Part shown: positions 16,686-24,660 of the stretch, in pieces
How positions within the stretch are numbered: position 1 is the stretch's first letter
How the letters are laid out: each line of letters opens with the position of its first letter
Assembly: GCA_943789365.1 (NCBI GenBank)
Contig: CALSTV010000001.1
Coordinates: 3,185,343-3,249,342, forward strand
From: an uncultured Flavobacteriaceae bacterium
Lineage (GTDB): Bacteria; Bacteroidota; Bacteroidia; Flavobacteriales; Flavobacteriaceae
Direction of reading: 5' to 3'
Length of the DNA stretch: 64,000 bases
Notes under the pieces: generated by a model
Databases searched by the model: none
The model's input: only the letters and a program-made list of their open reading frames with translations
What the model was told of the DNA's origin: nothing
Translations under genes and position numbers: made by a program

Positions 16686-19142
16686 ATGAAACAATTCATA
16701 AGTCTTTTTATCATTTTATGTTGCTGCTTCACAAGAAGTCATGCATTTGCACCTACGCATCCTATCAAAGTAGTTGTAAAAGATAAAGAAACAGGGGCTG
16801 CTGTGAAAGGTGCACAGGTATTTCTTTCGTCAGGAAAAGAGTTGGGAGTTACAAATAACAAAGGAGAGGTTATTGTAGAGGGGGTTACTGAAGGTAAAAA
16901 TTATTTCGTTATTTTTTCTTTTGAATATACCATTTTGGAAACACAATGTGATATTGGCGCTTCAACTACAGAAATTGCTTTCGATTTGGTGCCATACGGA
17001 GAAGTGCTAAGTGAAGTTGAAATTGACAATCAAAAGAAAGAAATATTCAATTTAAAAAGACTACGACCTGTTGAAGGTACCGCCATTTATGCAGGTAAGA
17101 AAACAGAAGTTGTTCTTGTAGATCAGATAGTTGGAAACTTAGCAGCTAACAATGCGCGCCAAGTGATGGCGCAGGTGGTAGGTTTAAATATTTTTGATGC
17201 TGGAGACGGAGGTTTGCAGTTGAGTGTTGGAGGTCGTGGTTTAGACCCTAATAGAACCGCAAATTTTAATACAAGACAAAACGGTTATGATATAAGCGCC
17301 GATGTACTAGGGTATCCAGAGAGTTATTATACACCAGCCTCAGAAGCGTTGTCAGAAATACAAATTGTTCGTGGAGCAGCATCGCTACAATACGGAACTC
17401 AATTTGGTGGATTGATCAATTTTAAAATGAAAAAACCAGTTACTCATAAAGAAATAGAATTGGTTTCTAGAAATACGGTGGGGTCTTTTGGTTTGTATTC
17501 AAATTTCACTAGCCTTAGTGGAACGACAGGAAAGTTTAGTTATTATGCATATTATAACTTTAAACGTGGAGATGGATATAGAGCCAATGCACATTTCGAT
17601 TCACATAATGCATTTGCCCATTTTGGGTATCAATTCAATAAAAAGACAAAAATTTCTTTTGAAACCACCTATATGCAATATTTGGCAAAACAATCTGGTG
17701 GATTGTCAGATGTTCAGTTTTTAGAAAATCCGAAACAAAGTCACAGAACAAGAAATTGGTTTGCTGTCAATTGGAATTTGTACAGCCTTAAACTTGAACA
17801 TGCGTTTTCGGAAAGGACAGATTTTAGTTTGAATGTTTTTGGGCTGAATGCTAACAGGAAGGCCATTGGTTTTATCGTTAATAACAACTTTACAGAACCA
17901 AACCCTTTTAAAGATGTCGATGAACAAGACATGGATGGTAATTTTATTCATGAAAGAGACTTGTTAGTTGGTGAATTTAAAAACTGGGGAGCAGAAGCAC
18001 GTTTATTGTCACATTACGATATTGGTGAAAGAGCCTCAGTCTTTTTGATAGGGACCAAAGTGTACAATGCTAACAATACATCTATGCAGGGTCCTGGAAG
18101 CAAAGATGCGGATGCCGATTTTACCTTTTATTCAGACCGTTACCCTGAGTATCCAAACCAATCGAGTTTTAAGTATCCTAATTTTAATACGGCAGTTTTT
18201 GGAGAAAATATTTTTAATATATCGGATCGTTTTTCTGTCACGCCTGGAGTCCGTTTCGAATATATCAAGACAACTTCAGATGGGCAATATTTTAACAGTA
18301 CCGAAGGCGTGTTTGTAGACGATAATAAAACGCTTGAAAGAACAATCTTGTTGCTTGGAATTGGTGCAAGCTACAAACCTGATAATTATTTTGAATTGTA
18401 TGGAAACGTATCTCAGAATTACAGGTCTGTAACCTTTAGTGACATACGAGTAAACAGTCCAACCTACACAGTATCTCCTGATATTCATGATGAAAAAGGG
18501 TATACAAGTGATATAGGCGTGAGAGGTAAGTTTGGAAAAAATCTATCCTATGATGCGAGTATATTTGGGTTGCTGTATCAAGGAAAAATTGGAACGTTTT
18601 ATCAGGACAGGCAAGATGCGTTGTTGCGAGATAATGTGGGAGATGCCATCATATATGGCGTTGAGTCGTTGTTCGATTTCAATTTGAAAAATGTTTTTTG
18701 GGAAGGCAACAAGCATGTCCGAAGCAATGTGTTTTTGAATACTGCCTTTACCAATTCAGAATACTTAAGTTCAGAATTTAATGGGGTAGAAGGGAAAAAA
18801 GTAGAATTCGTCCCGTTGGTCAATCTTAAAACGGGTCTAGGTTTTGGATATAAAAATCTGATGATGAGTGCACAGTATACCTATCTTTCTGAACAATTTA
18901 CAGATGTAACCAATGCACCCTATGATCCAAACAATGCAACTACGGTGGAAGGTGCCATTCCCGCGTATGATATTTTAGACCTTTCTTTTTCGTATGTTTA
19001 CAAAAAAATAAAAGTAGAAACAGGTGTAACCAATGTATTGAATAACACGTATTTTACCAGAAGGGCAACAGGATATCCTGGGCCAGGAATTATAACTTCC
19101 GATCCAAGAGGTTATTATTTTACTTTTGAATTTAAATTATAA
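16686..19142 (+). CDS. TonB-dependent outer membrane receptor (FecA-like)
   Basis: 818 residues from the ATG at 16686. A TTG at 16674 lies inside the terminator T run and is unlikely to be used. A signal peptide (MKQFISLFIILCCCFTRSHAFA) is followed by a carboxypeptidase-like beta domain (VVVKDKETGAAVKGAQVFL), a plug domain (ARQVMAQVVGLNIFDAGDGG, LSEIQIVRGAASLQYGTQFGG) and a 22-strand barrel ending ITSDPRGYYFTFEFKL with terminal Leu. The context with imelysin, DUF4856 and a haem-binding protein points to uptake of an iron complex, perhaps ferric citrate or a siderophore. The ligand cannot be read from the sequence. Confidence 0.93.
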   Translation: MKQFISLFIILCCCFTRSHAFAPTHPIKVVVKDKETGAAVKGAQVFLSSGKELGVTNNKGEVIVEGVTEGKNYFVIFSFEYTILETQCDIGASTTEIAFDLVPYGEVLSEVEIDNQKKEIFNLKRLRPVEGTAIYAGKKTEVVLVDQIVGNLAANNARQVMAQVVGLNIFDAGDGGLQLSVGGRGLDPNRTANFNTRQNGYDISADVLGYPESYYTPASEALSEIQIVRGAASLQYGTQFGGLINFKMKKPVTHKEIELVSRNTVGSFGLYSNFTSLSGTTGKFSYYAYYNFKRGDGYRANAHFDSHNAFAHFGYQFNKKTKISFETTYMQYLAKQSGGLSDVQFLENPKQSHRTRNWFAVNWNLYSLKLEHAFSERTDFSLNVFGLNANRKAIGFIVNNNFTEPNPFKDVDEQDMDGNFIHERDLLVGEFKNWGAEARLLSHYDIGERASVFLIGTKVYNANNTSMQGPGSKDADADFTFYSDRYPEYPNQSSFKYPNFNTAVFGENIFNISDRFSVTPGVRFEYIKTTSDGQYFNSTEGVFVDDNKTLERTILLLGIGASYKPDNYFELYGNVSQNYRSVTFSDIRVNSPTYTVSPDIHDEKGYTSDIGVRGKFGKNLSYDASIFGLLYQGKIGTFYQDRQDALLRDNVGDAIIYGVESLFDFNLKNVFWEGNKHVRSNVFLNTAFTNSEYLSSEFNGVEGKKVEFVPLVNLKTGLGFGYKNLMMSAQYTYLSEQFTDVTNAPYDPNNATTVEGAIPAYDILDLSFSYVYKKIKVETGVTNVLNNTYFTRRATGYPGPGIITSDPRGYYFTFEFKL

Positions 19143-19156
19143 CCAAACATAGTAGT

Positions 19157-19606
19157 ATGAAAATTAATAAGAAAACAGTTCTGAAAATATTAGTGGCATT
19201 ACTTGTAATAATCCAGTTTTTTGGAATTGATAAAACGACAACGCCTGTAAATGAATCGAAAGATTTTGTGAGTGTAACAAATCCCCCTGTAAAGGTAGCT
19301 ACCATTATAAAAACGTCTTGTTATGACTGTCATTCAAACCAAACAAACTATCCTTGGTATACGAACATAGCACCAGTTTCTTGGTGGATAGGGCATCATA
19401 TAGAAGAGGGTAGAGAACATCTAGATTTTTCTAATTGGGGAGATTACTCTAAAAAGAAAGCAGATCATAAATTAGAAGAATTTTACGAAGAAGTGGAAGA
19501 AGGTGAAATGCCGCTGACATCCTATACCAGTTTACATGGAGAAGCTAAATTGTCTGAAGAAGACAAAGCATTGCTAATTGCCTGGGTAAAAACGCTAAGA
19601 CAATAA
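19157..19606 (+). CDS. Haem-binding domain protein with CxxCH motif
   Basis: 149 residues. An N-terminal membrane segment (VLKILVALLVIIQFFGI) anchors a periplasmic domain with the c-type haem motif CYDCH and the following SNQTNYPWYTNIAPVSWWI, which marks the Haem_bd family (PF14376). The segment GEMPLTSYTSLHGEAKLSEE supplies the probable distal Met. It may shuttle electrons, for example for reducing ferric iron after import. It lies 14 bases after the TonB receptor gene, so co-transcription is likely. A bidirectional terminator at 19626-19658 ends the series. Confidence 0.88.
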   Translation: MKINKKTVLKILVALLVIIQFFGIDKTTTPVNESKDFVSVTNPPVKVATIIKTSCYDCHSNQTNYPWYTNIAPVSWWIGHHIEEGREHLDFSNWGDYSKKKADHKLEEFYEEVEEGEMPLTSYTSLHGEAKLSEEDKALLIAWVKTLRQ

Positions 19607-19625
19607 GACAAAGATCCCTAAAACG

Positions 19626-19658
19626 AAAAGCCATCTGAATGTTCAGATGGCTTTTTTA
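19626..19658. terminator. Bidirectional terminator, haem protein / hydroxylase
   Basis: AAAAGCCATCTGAA-tg-TTCAGATGGCTTTTTT is a 14-base stem serving two convergent genes. Confidence 0.85.
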
Positions 19659-20609
19659 TTTCTTAGTGAATAGTTTGAAAATATTTTGAAACGGCATCCA
19701 TAAATTTTTCATGAAAGAACTGTAGTTTTTATTGTCTTTCTGACCTAATCCGAAAGTGACGTTTTCAACTTGTCTTGATCGAACTAAGGTGCCAAATAGC
19801 CAATCCCAAATCGCCAAACGAGAGCCTAGGTTTTTGTCGTAATGTTCTGGATTGTCACTGTGATGTACTTGATGCTGTACTGGACTAATAAAGATATACT
19901 CAAGGAAATTAAAATACTTTAATTTTACATGTGAATGTCTGAGGTTCGCACCCCAACTATAAAAGATAAAACTAAACACATTTACGCCCAAATACGTCCA
20001 TTTACTTATTTGATGTTCAGATAAATAATCGAATACACCGGTAGTTATTCCAAATACTAGAATTCCCTTCATGTTATTAATTAGCAATTCAATAGGGTGT
20101 AACCTGTATTGAGTAAAAGGATTCATCGTTGTTGCCGAATGGTGAATTTTATGGAATTCCCATAACAAAGGAACTTTATGATATAACCAATGAACAATAT
20201 ACGTCATAAAGTCATTAAGGATGGATAAACTAATAGTATATAGCACTAAAGTTTCTGTTGTACTTAAACTAAAACTAGCATAACCAAACTGGGCCAATAA
20301 AAAGTCATTTGTGTTGAAAGCCAATTTTAAACCGAAGAGCAAGAAGGGAGCAATCAATAGTAATTTGAAAAAACTATTGAATGCAATAAGACCATAATCG
20401 ATACATGCAGATCGACTCAACCATACTTTTCTGTTTAAGACAAAACTAACAAACGACTCTTTACGTTTGGTTCGAACATAAACGTACAAAGTAAGTAATA
20501 GAGAACTTAGTAAATAGAGATAATAGGTTCTTTTACTTGGAGAGTTTATATAACCTAACACCAGTTCAATCCCATCATTTAAAAACGCAAGTATAGCCTT
20601 GTAGTCCAT
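19656..20609 (-). CDS. Sterol desaturase / fatty acid hydroxylase family protein
   Basis: 317 residues with several membrane helices. The diiron His clusters of the superfamily are clear: HWLYH, HKIHHSATTMNP and HQVHHSDNPEHYDKN. Members insert oxygen into lipids; in bacteria they modify fatty acids, hopanoids or carotenoids. The substrate is unknown. The -7 box TAAATTTG ends only four bases before the ATG, suggesting a leaderless message. An operator-like site identical to that of the DUF4856 operon lies 24 bases further upstream. Iron-responsive control of an iron-dependent enzyme is plausible but inferred. Confidence 0.87.
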   Translation of the reverse strand: MDYKAILAFLNDGIELVLGYINSPSKRTYYLYLLSSLLLTLYVYVRTKRKESFVSFVLNRKVWLSRSACIDYGLIAFNSFFKLLLIAPFLLFGLKLAFNTNDFLLAQFGYASFSLSTTETLVLYTISLSILNDFMTYIVHWLYHKVPLLWEFHKIHHSATTMNPFTQYRLHPIELLINNMKGILVFGITTGVFDYLSEHQISKWTYLGVNVFSFIFYSWGANLRHSHVKLKYFNFLEYIFISPVQHQVHHSDNPEHYDKNLGSRLAIWDWLFGTLVRSRQVENVTFGLGQKDNKNYSSFMKNLWMPFQNIFKLFTKK

Positions 20610-20613
20610 ACTG

Positions 20614-20668
20614 CAAATTTACAATTCCTCTTCTAGATTCTTTAGTTATTTAGAATAAATTTAAATAA
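20614..20668 (-). promoter_or_regulatory. Promoter and operator-like site of the hydroxylase gene
   Basis: On the minus strand TAAATTTG (20621-20614) precedes the ATG by four bases. The 23-base site at 20668-20646, arms TTATTTA and TAAATAA, is identical to 14066-14088 in the same direction and at nearly the same distance from the -7 box (24 versus 23 bases). Confidence 0.6.
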
Positions 20669-20677
20669 TAAATAAAA

Positions 20678-21007
20678 TTATTCGAAAAGAAAATCAATAT
20701 TTATACTAGCATCTAAAGCATCAAAGGGTTCTATTTCAATTTTTTCGAAAAAATGGGCAATCAAATTTCGCTTGACTAGTTCTTGATAATAAGCATCTGC
20801 TAACAAAGTAACTTTGCATTCGTGGTGTTCTATTCCATTCGCCAAAAAAGTAATCCTATCTATTGAGGTTAAAGTACAAACAGCAGTATCTGTTGTCTTT
20901 AATTCTTTGATGTTAAATAGCATTAGGTTTGTCTTGTTGTACGCTTCAATAGTCATGACTTTTCCGTCATCATGATCATGATGGTGGTGATGGTCTTCCT
21001 TACTCAA
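20678..21007 (-). CDS. Unknown protein with His-rich N-terminus
   Basis: 109 residues of no recognised family. The N-terminus MSKEDHHHHHDHDDGKVMTI holds six His and several Asp residues, a probable metal-binding tail. The remainder looks like a small mixed alpha/beta domain (ITFLANGIEHHECKVTLLAD, IEIEPFDALDASINIDFLFE). It begins inside the end of the preceding gene (eight-base overlap), which suggests translational coupling in an argE - unknown - unknown operon. The position next to an iron-type operator is suggestive, but that site faces the other gene. Confidence 0.7.
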   Translation of the reverse strand: MSKEDHHHHHDHDDGKVMTIEAYNKTNLMLFNIKELKTTDTAVCTLTSIDRITFLANGIEHHECKVTLLADAYYQELVKRNLIAHFFEKIEIEPFDALDASINIDFLFE

Positions 21008-21287
21008 AATACTTGTTTATTTCAGATTCAGATAAATTATAGTCAACAACCTTATAATGGTTTAGAAGTTCTTCAATAGCATCTGTCTTAAATTTTAAAA
21101 TAGCTTTGTTGAGGTCTTTACCTTCCATAAACTGTTTAAAACAAGTGTTTTTCTCATTCTCAATAACTTCATTGGCAATATTCATGCTTTCCCTGTATAA
21201 AACCACTAAACGAAACTTTTTCGCTCTACTGGTTTTATCGAGTCCAAAGCCTAGGACATAATCATTTCTAAATTCAGTTACGGTCAT
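21000..21287 (-). CDS. Unknown small protein
   Basis: 95 residues, charged and predicted mostly helical, starting MTVTEFRNDYVLGFGLDKTS and ending SESEINKYFE. No family was recognised. It starts three bases after the ArgE-like gene and overlaps the His-rich gene downstream by eight bases, so all three are very likely translated from one message. A single Cys (NTCFKQF) is present. No membrane segment or signal peptide is seen. The function is unknown. Confidence 0.7.
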   Translation of the reverse strand: MTVTEFRNDYVLGFGLDKTSRAKKFRLVVLYRESMNIANEVIENEKNTCFKQFMEGKDLNKAILKFKTDAIEELLNHYKVVDYNLSESEINKYFE

Positions 21288-21290
21288 AGA

Positions 21291-22451
21291 TTAATTTAAA
21301 TTTGAATGTACGATTATAAGTTTATCTAGCATAGCAATGCACTTGTTCAATTCGTCTTTTTCAATAAACTCATTAGCTCTATGCGCCTGGTCTATAGAAC
21401 CAGGACCACAAATAATACTTTCGATACCCGCCGCTGCAAATTGACCTGCTTCGGCAGCATAGGCAACAGTCCCTGTAGTTGTTCTTGGACCAATTTTTTT
21501 TAGGAGGCTAACAATCTCTTGATTTTCTTCTGTATCTAATGGGGGTACAGGGGGGTGAAGACTTTCAGTTTTAATGTTGAAATTTGGAAATACTTTTTGC
21601 AAAATAACTTCTCTTTCTTTACAAAAGTCTGTGAAATCTGAAAGAATAGTAGTCAAACTATCTTTTGGTATGACGCGGGCATCCCAGGAAAAACTCGCTT
21701 GGTCTGCAATTACATTAGGGGCAATTCCGCCCTCAATCATTCCAATATGAATAGAACTATGAGGTGGGGTAAATCTATTGTCAATACTTCCAGAGGCCAC
21801 CAAGGCATTCATTTTTCCTTCAAGCCATAAAATTAAACGGGCCGACTCGTGAATGGCGCTCACCTCTTTTCGAATACCACTGCTATGTCCGGCAGATCCA
21901 TTTACGGTGGTTCTAAACAAACAGATTCCTTTATGTCCTACAATTGGTTGCATTAACGAAGGTTCACCAATAAGCGCAAATTTCGGAGCTTCTGAGTAAT
22001 AATTCTTTAAATGTTCAATCAATTCGGGAGCCGCTAAACAACCAATTTCTTCATCATAAGAAAACGCAAAATAAATAGGCGTTTTTAGGTCAGCCTTACT
22101 CAATTTTGAAACTAAGGACAAGCAGCAAGCAACATAGCCTTTCATGTCACAAGAACCACGACCGTATAATTTTCCGTCGTTCTTATCCGTAAGCACAAAT
22201 GGGTCTGTTTCCCAATCTTGTCCTTCAACCGGAACAACATCGGTATGACCTGATAATATAGTACCTCCGTCAACAGCCGGTCCAAACCTACAATGGAGGG
22301 AGGCTTTATTTCCTATCTTGTTGGGAACTAAAACCGTATCAACTCCAAAAGATTCTATATAGTTTTGTATCCAATGGATGATACTTAAATTACTTTCACC
22401 ACCAAGCACAGCGAATGAGATAAGTTCGGAAAGGATTTTTTCAGCGGTCAT
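21291..22451 (-). CDS. argE: M20-family deacylase, acetylornithine deacetylase-like
   Basis: 386 residues of the M20 metallopeptidase fold. Metal-binding and catalytic motifs are LSGHTDVVPVEGQDW, YGRGSCDMKGYVA and SYDEEIGCLAAPELI, with a dimerisation-domain His in GSAGHSSGI and a late His in DQAHRANEFI. The pattern AGIESIICGPGSIDQAHRANEF is that of ArgE-type enzymes, which remove acetyl (or in Bacteroidota possibly succinyl) groups from N-acylornithine. No other arginine genes are nearby, so the substrate is an inference. It heads an operon with two unknown small genes. Divergent TAnnTTTG promoters lie between it and the VF530 gene. Confidence 0.85.
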   Translation of the reverse strand: MTAEKILSELISFAVLGGESNLSIIHWIQNYIESFGVDTVLVPNKIGNKASLHCRFGPAVDGGTILSGHTDVVPVEGQDWETDPFVLTDKNDGKLYGRGSCDMKGYVACCLSLVSKLSKADLKTPIYFAFSYDEEIGCLAAPELIEHLKNYYSEAPKFALIGEPSLMQPIVGHKGICLFRTTVNGSAGHSSGIRKEVSAIHESARLILWLEGKMNALVASGSIDNRFTPPHSSIHIGMIEGGIAPNVIADQASFSWDARVIPKDSLTTILSDFTDFCKEREVILQKVFPNFNIKTESLHPPVPPLDTEENQEIVSLLKKIGPRTTTGTVAYAAEAGQFAAAGIESIICGPGSIDQAHRANEFIEKDELNKCIAMLDKLIIVHSNLN

Positions 22452-22460
22452 GTCCTGATA

Positions 22461-22495
22461 TTTTGTTTCCTACAAAAGTAAATGAACTATCTTTG
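22461..22495. promoter_or_regulatory. Overlapping divergent promoters, argE / VF530 gene
   Basis: Plus strand: TTTTG (22461-22465) and TATCTTTG (22488-22495). Minus strand: TACTTTTG (22480-22473) for argE. The two promoters overlap, so transcription in one direction may interfere with the other. The plus-strand start supports the ATG at 22535 over an earlier in-frame ATG at 22463. Confidence 0.6.
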
Positions 22496-22534
22496 CTGCC
22501 ATACAAAAACAATCAAATATTTTTAGAATATTTT

Positions 22535-22777
22535 ATGGAGCAACAACCGAACAATCCAATTCACGGAAAAAAACTAGAACAAATTTTAAAAGAATTGGTG
22601 TCCTATTATGGTTGGGAACACTTAGGACATAAGATTAAAATTGGTTGTTTTCGTAACAATCCAAGCATAGGCTCAAGTCTCACCTTTTTAAGACGTACCA
22701 ATTGGGCAAAAAGCAAGGTGGAAGCGTTGTATATAGAAATGTACAGAAAGGATGAGGGAGCTTCCAAAAAGGAGTAA
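22535..22777 (+). CDS. VF530 family (DUF2132) small protein
   Basis: 80 residues. NPIHGKKLEQILKELVSYYGW, CFRNNPSIGSSLTFLRRTNWA and KVEALYIEMYR match the VF530/DUF2132 family, small helical proteins thought to bind DNA, first solved structurally from Vibrio fischeri. The role is not established. The start at 22535 follows the -7 box TATCTTTG at a normal distance. An upstream ATG at 22463 would place coding sequence over both promoters. Confidence 0.85.
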   Translation: MEQQPNNPIHGKKLEQILKELVSYYGWEHLGHKIKIGCFRNNPSIGSSLTFLRRTNWAKSKVEALYIEMYRKDEGASKKE

Positions 22778-23133
22778 ATCTTTTGTAGATAGCTGTTTAC
22801 TGTATTCAACCCTTCTCATAAGAATCTTAAGATACGCTTTGATTTCTTCATAATTTTAATATTCATTTTGTTGGGGGCGTATTTTATTTTTTCAGCTACA
22901 GATAATACGAATCACCTCTCAGTGTCATTTCGCAATATATAAAGGCATGATTGTCATGTAGTAGGTAGCTGTAAATCAAAGTGTACAGAAGGAAAAGCAA
23001 AGGATAGAAATAACTTATCATAATGTAGGTTGTTAATCAGAAATCCATCAAAATAATTACTTTGTAATTCGAATCGTATAACGGAATAAAAAACGTATAT
23101 TTGCACGCAATTAAATGTTAAATTTATTTGCAC
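22778..23133. other. Gene-free stretch with the guaB promoter
   Basis: I see no credible gene, terminator hairpin or structured RNA in this interval. The only clear signal is TATATTTG at 23096-23103, the -7 box of guaB, 30 bases before the chosen ATG. The left part is slightly less AT-rich but has no open frame of note. Confidence 0.5.
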
Positions 23134-24600
23134 ATGGCTACTTCAAAAATATTAATGGAAGGATTGACTTATGACGATGTCCTTTTGGTTCCAGCTTACT
23201 CAGAGGTTTTACCAGCTGACGTAAGCATCAGAACAAAATTCACTAAAAATATTTCATTAAATACTCCAATTGTATCCGCAGCGATGGATACTGTTACTGA
23301 ATCCTCTATGGCTATTGCTATGGCACGTGAGGGAGGTATTGGTGTATTGCATAAAAATATGTCAATTGCTGAACAAGCATTAGAAGTGAAAAAGGTAAAG
23401 CGTTCTGAAGCCGGTATGATTTTAGAGCCCGTAACAATTGGCGCAAATGCTACAGTTTTAGACGCTAAAAATAGCATGGCTGAATATAAAATTGGTGGGA
23501 TTCCTGTAACCAATGACTCCAATGAATTGGTAGGGATTGTAACCAATCGAGATTTGCGATTTGAAACAGATGATGCTCGTTTGATCTCTTCAATCATGAC
23601 TTCTGAGAACCTCGTTACTGTAAAAGAAGGCACTTCTTTAAAGGAGGCTGAAGTAATTTTGCAAGAAAATAAAGTAGAAAAGCTACCAGTTGTGAATGCA
23701 GATAATAAATTAGTTGGCTTGATTACTTTTAGAGACATAATTAAAGTAAGAGAAAACCCAGAGGCCAATAAAGATAGTTATGGACGTTTACGAGTAGCTG
23801 CAGCTATTGGTGTTACTGCTGATTGTTTGGATCGCGTTGCTGCCTTGGTTGCAGAAGGTGTAGATGCAGTTGTATTGGATTCTGCGCATGGGCATTCTGT
23901 AAATATTTTAAACAAATTAAAAGAAGTAAAAGCAGCTTATCCTGAATTGGATGTTGTTGCTGGGAATATCGTTACTGAACAAGCTGCAAAAGATTTAGTT
24001 GCTGCTGGAGCTGATGCTGTAAAGGTTGGAATTGGTCCAGGTTCTATTTGTACAACTAGAGTTGTTGCAGGCGTTGGATACCCTCAACTTTCTGCAGTAA
24101 TGAATGTAGCTGAAGCTTTGAAAGGAACAGGTGTTCCAGTAATTGCTGACGGTGGGATTCGTTACACGGGAGATATACCCAAGGCAATTGCAGCTGGTGC
24201 AGATTCTATCATGTTGGGATCCTTACTAGCAGGAACAAAAGAGGCACCAGGTGAGGTGATTATTTTTAACGGAAGACGTTTTAAGTCGTATAGAGGAATG
24301 GGTTCTGTTTCTGCCATGAAAGACGGTTCTAAAGATCGATACTTCCAAGGAAAAGAAGATAATAATTTAAAATTAGTTCCGGAAGGAATTGAAGGACGTG
24401 TACCCTATAAAGGAGAATTGTATGCTACTATGCATCAATTTATTGGAGGTTTGCGTGCAGGAATGGGGTATTGTGGTTCTGCCACGATTGAGGGTCAAAA
24501 GAACAATTCTAGTTTTGTGAAAATTACTTCTTCAGGAATTGCAGAAAGTCACCCTCATGATGTAACCATTACAAAAGAAGCTCCGAATTATTCGAGGTAA
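23134..24600 (+). CDS. guaB: Inosine-5'-monophosphate dehydrogenase
   Basis: 488 residues from the ATG at 23134; an in-frame TTG at 23128 adds two residues. The enzyme oxidises IMP to XMP with NAD+, the committed step to GMP. The (beta/alpha)8 barrel begins [18 protein letters not shown], is interrupted by two CBS domains (about residues 95-205, containing [10 protein letters not shown] and GLITFRDI), and resumes with the catalytic Cys loop [15 protein letters not shown]. The flap motif [11 protein letters not shown] and the GRVPYKGEL segment follow. Length and order are normal. A shared terminator separates it from uvrA. Confidence 0.97.
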   Translation: MATSKILMEGLTYDDVLLVPAYSEVLPADVSIRTKFTKNISLNTPIVSAAMDTVTESSMAIAMAREGGIGVLHKNMSIAEQALEVKKVKRSEAGMILEPVTIGANATVLDAKNSMAEYKIGGIPVTNDSNELVGIVTNRDLRFETDDARLISSIMTSENLVTVKEGTSLKEAEVILQENKVEKLPVVNADNKLVGLITFRDIIKVRENPEANKDSYGRLRVAAAIGVTADCLDRVAALVAEGVDAVVLDSAHGHSVNILNKLKEVKAAYPELDVVAGNIVTEQAAKDLVAAGADAVKVGIGPGSICTTRVVAGVGYPQLSAVMNVAEALKGTGVPVIADGGIRYTGDIPKAIAAGADSIMLGSLLAGTKEAPGEVIIFNGRRFKSYRGMGSVSAMKDGSKDRYFQGKEDNNLKLVPEGIEGRVPYKGELYATMHQFIGGLRAGMGYCGSATIEGQKNNSSFVKITSSGIAESHPHDVTITKEAPNYSR

Positions 24601-24619
24601 GTCAAAGTATTATATAGTA

Positions 24620-24657
24620 AAAAAGACCTTTCATCTTTAACGAAAGGTCTTTTTTTT
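24620..24657. terminator. Bidirectional terminator between guaB and uvrA
   Basis: The inverted repeat AAAAGACCTTTC...GAAAGGTCTTTT with T runs on both sides lies between convergent genes. Confidence 0.85.
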
Positions 24658-24660
24658 GTG

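Noticed and set aside
22463-22534. N-terminal extension of the VF530 protein
   Set aside because: The stretch contains both divergent promoters. The family sequence starts at the ATG at 22535.
23196-23768. 190-codon open frame antisense to guaB
   Set aside because: It lies wholly within a certain gene, has no promoter and its product is a low-complexity shadow of the guaB codons.
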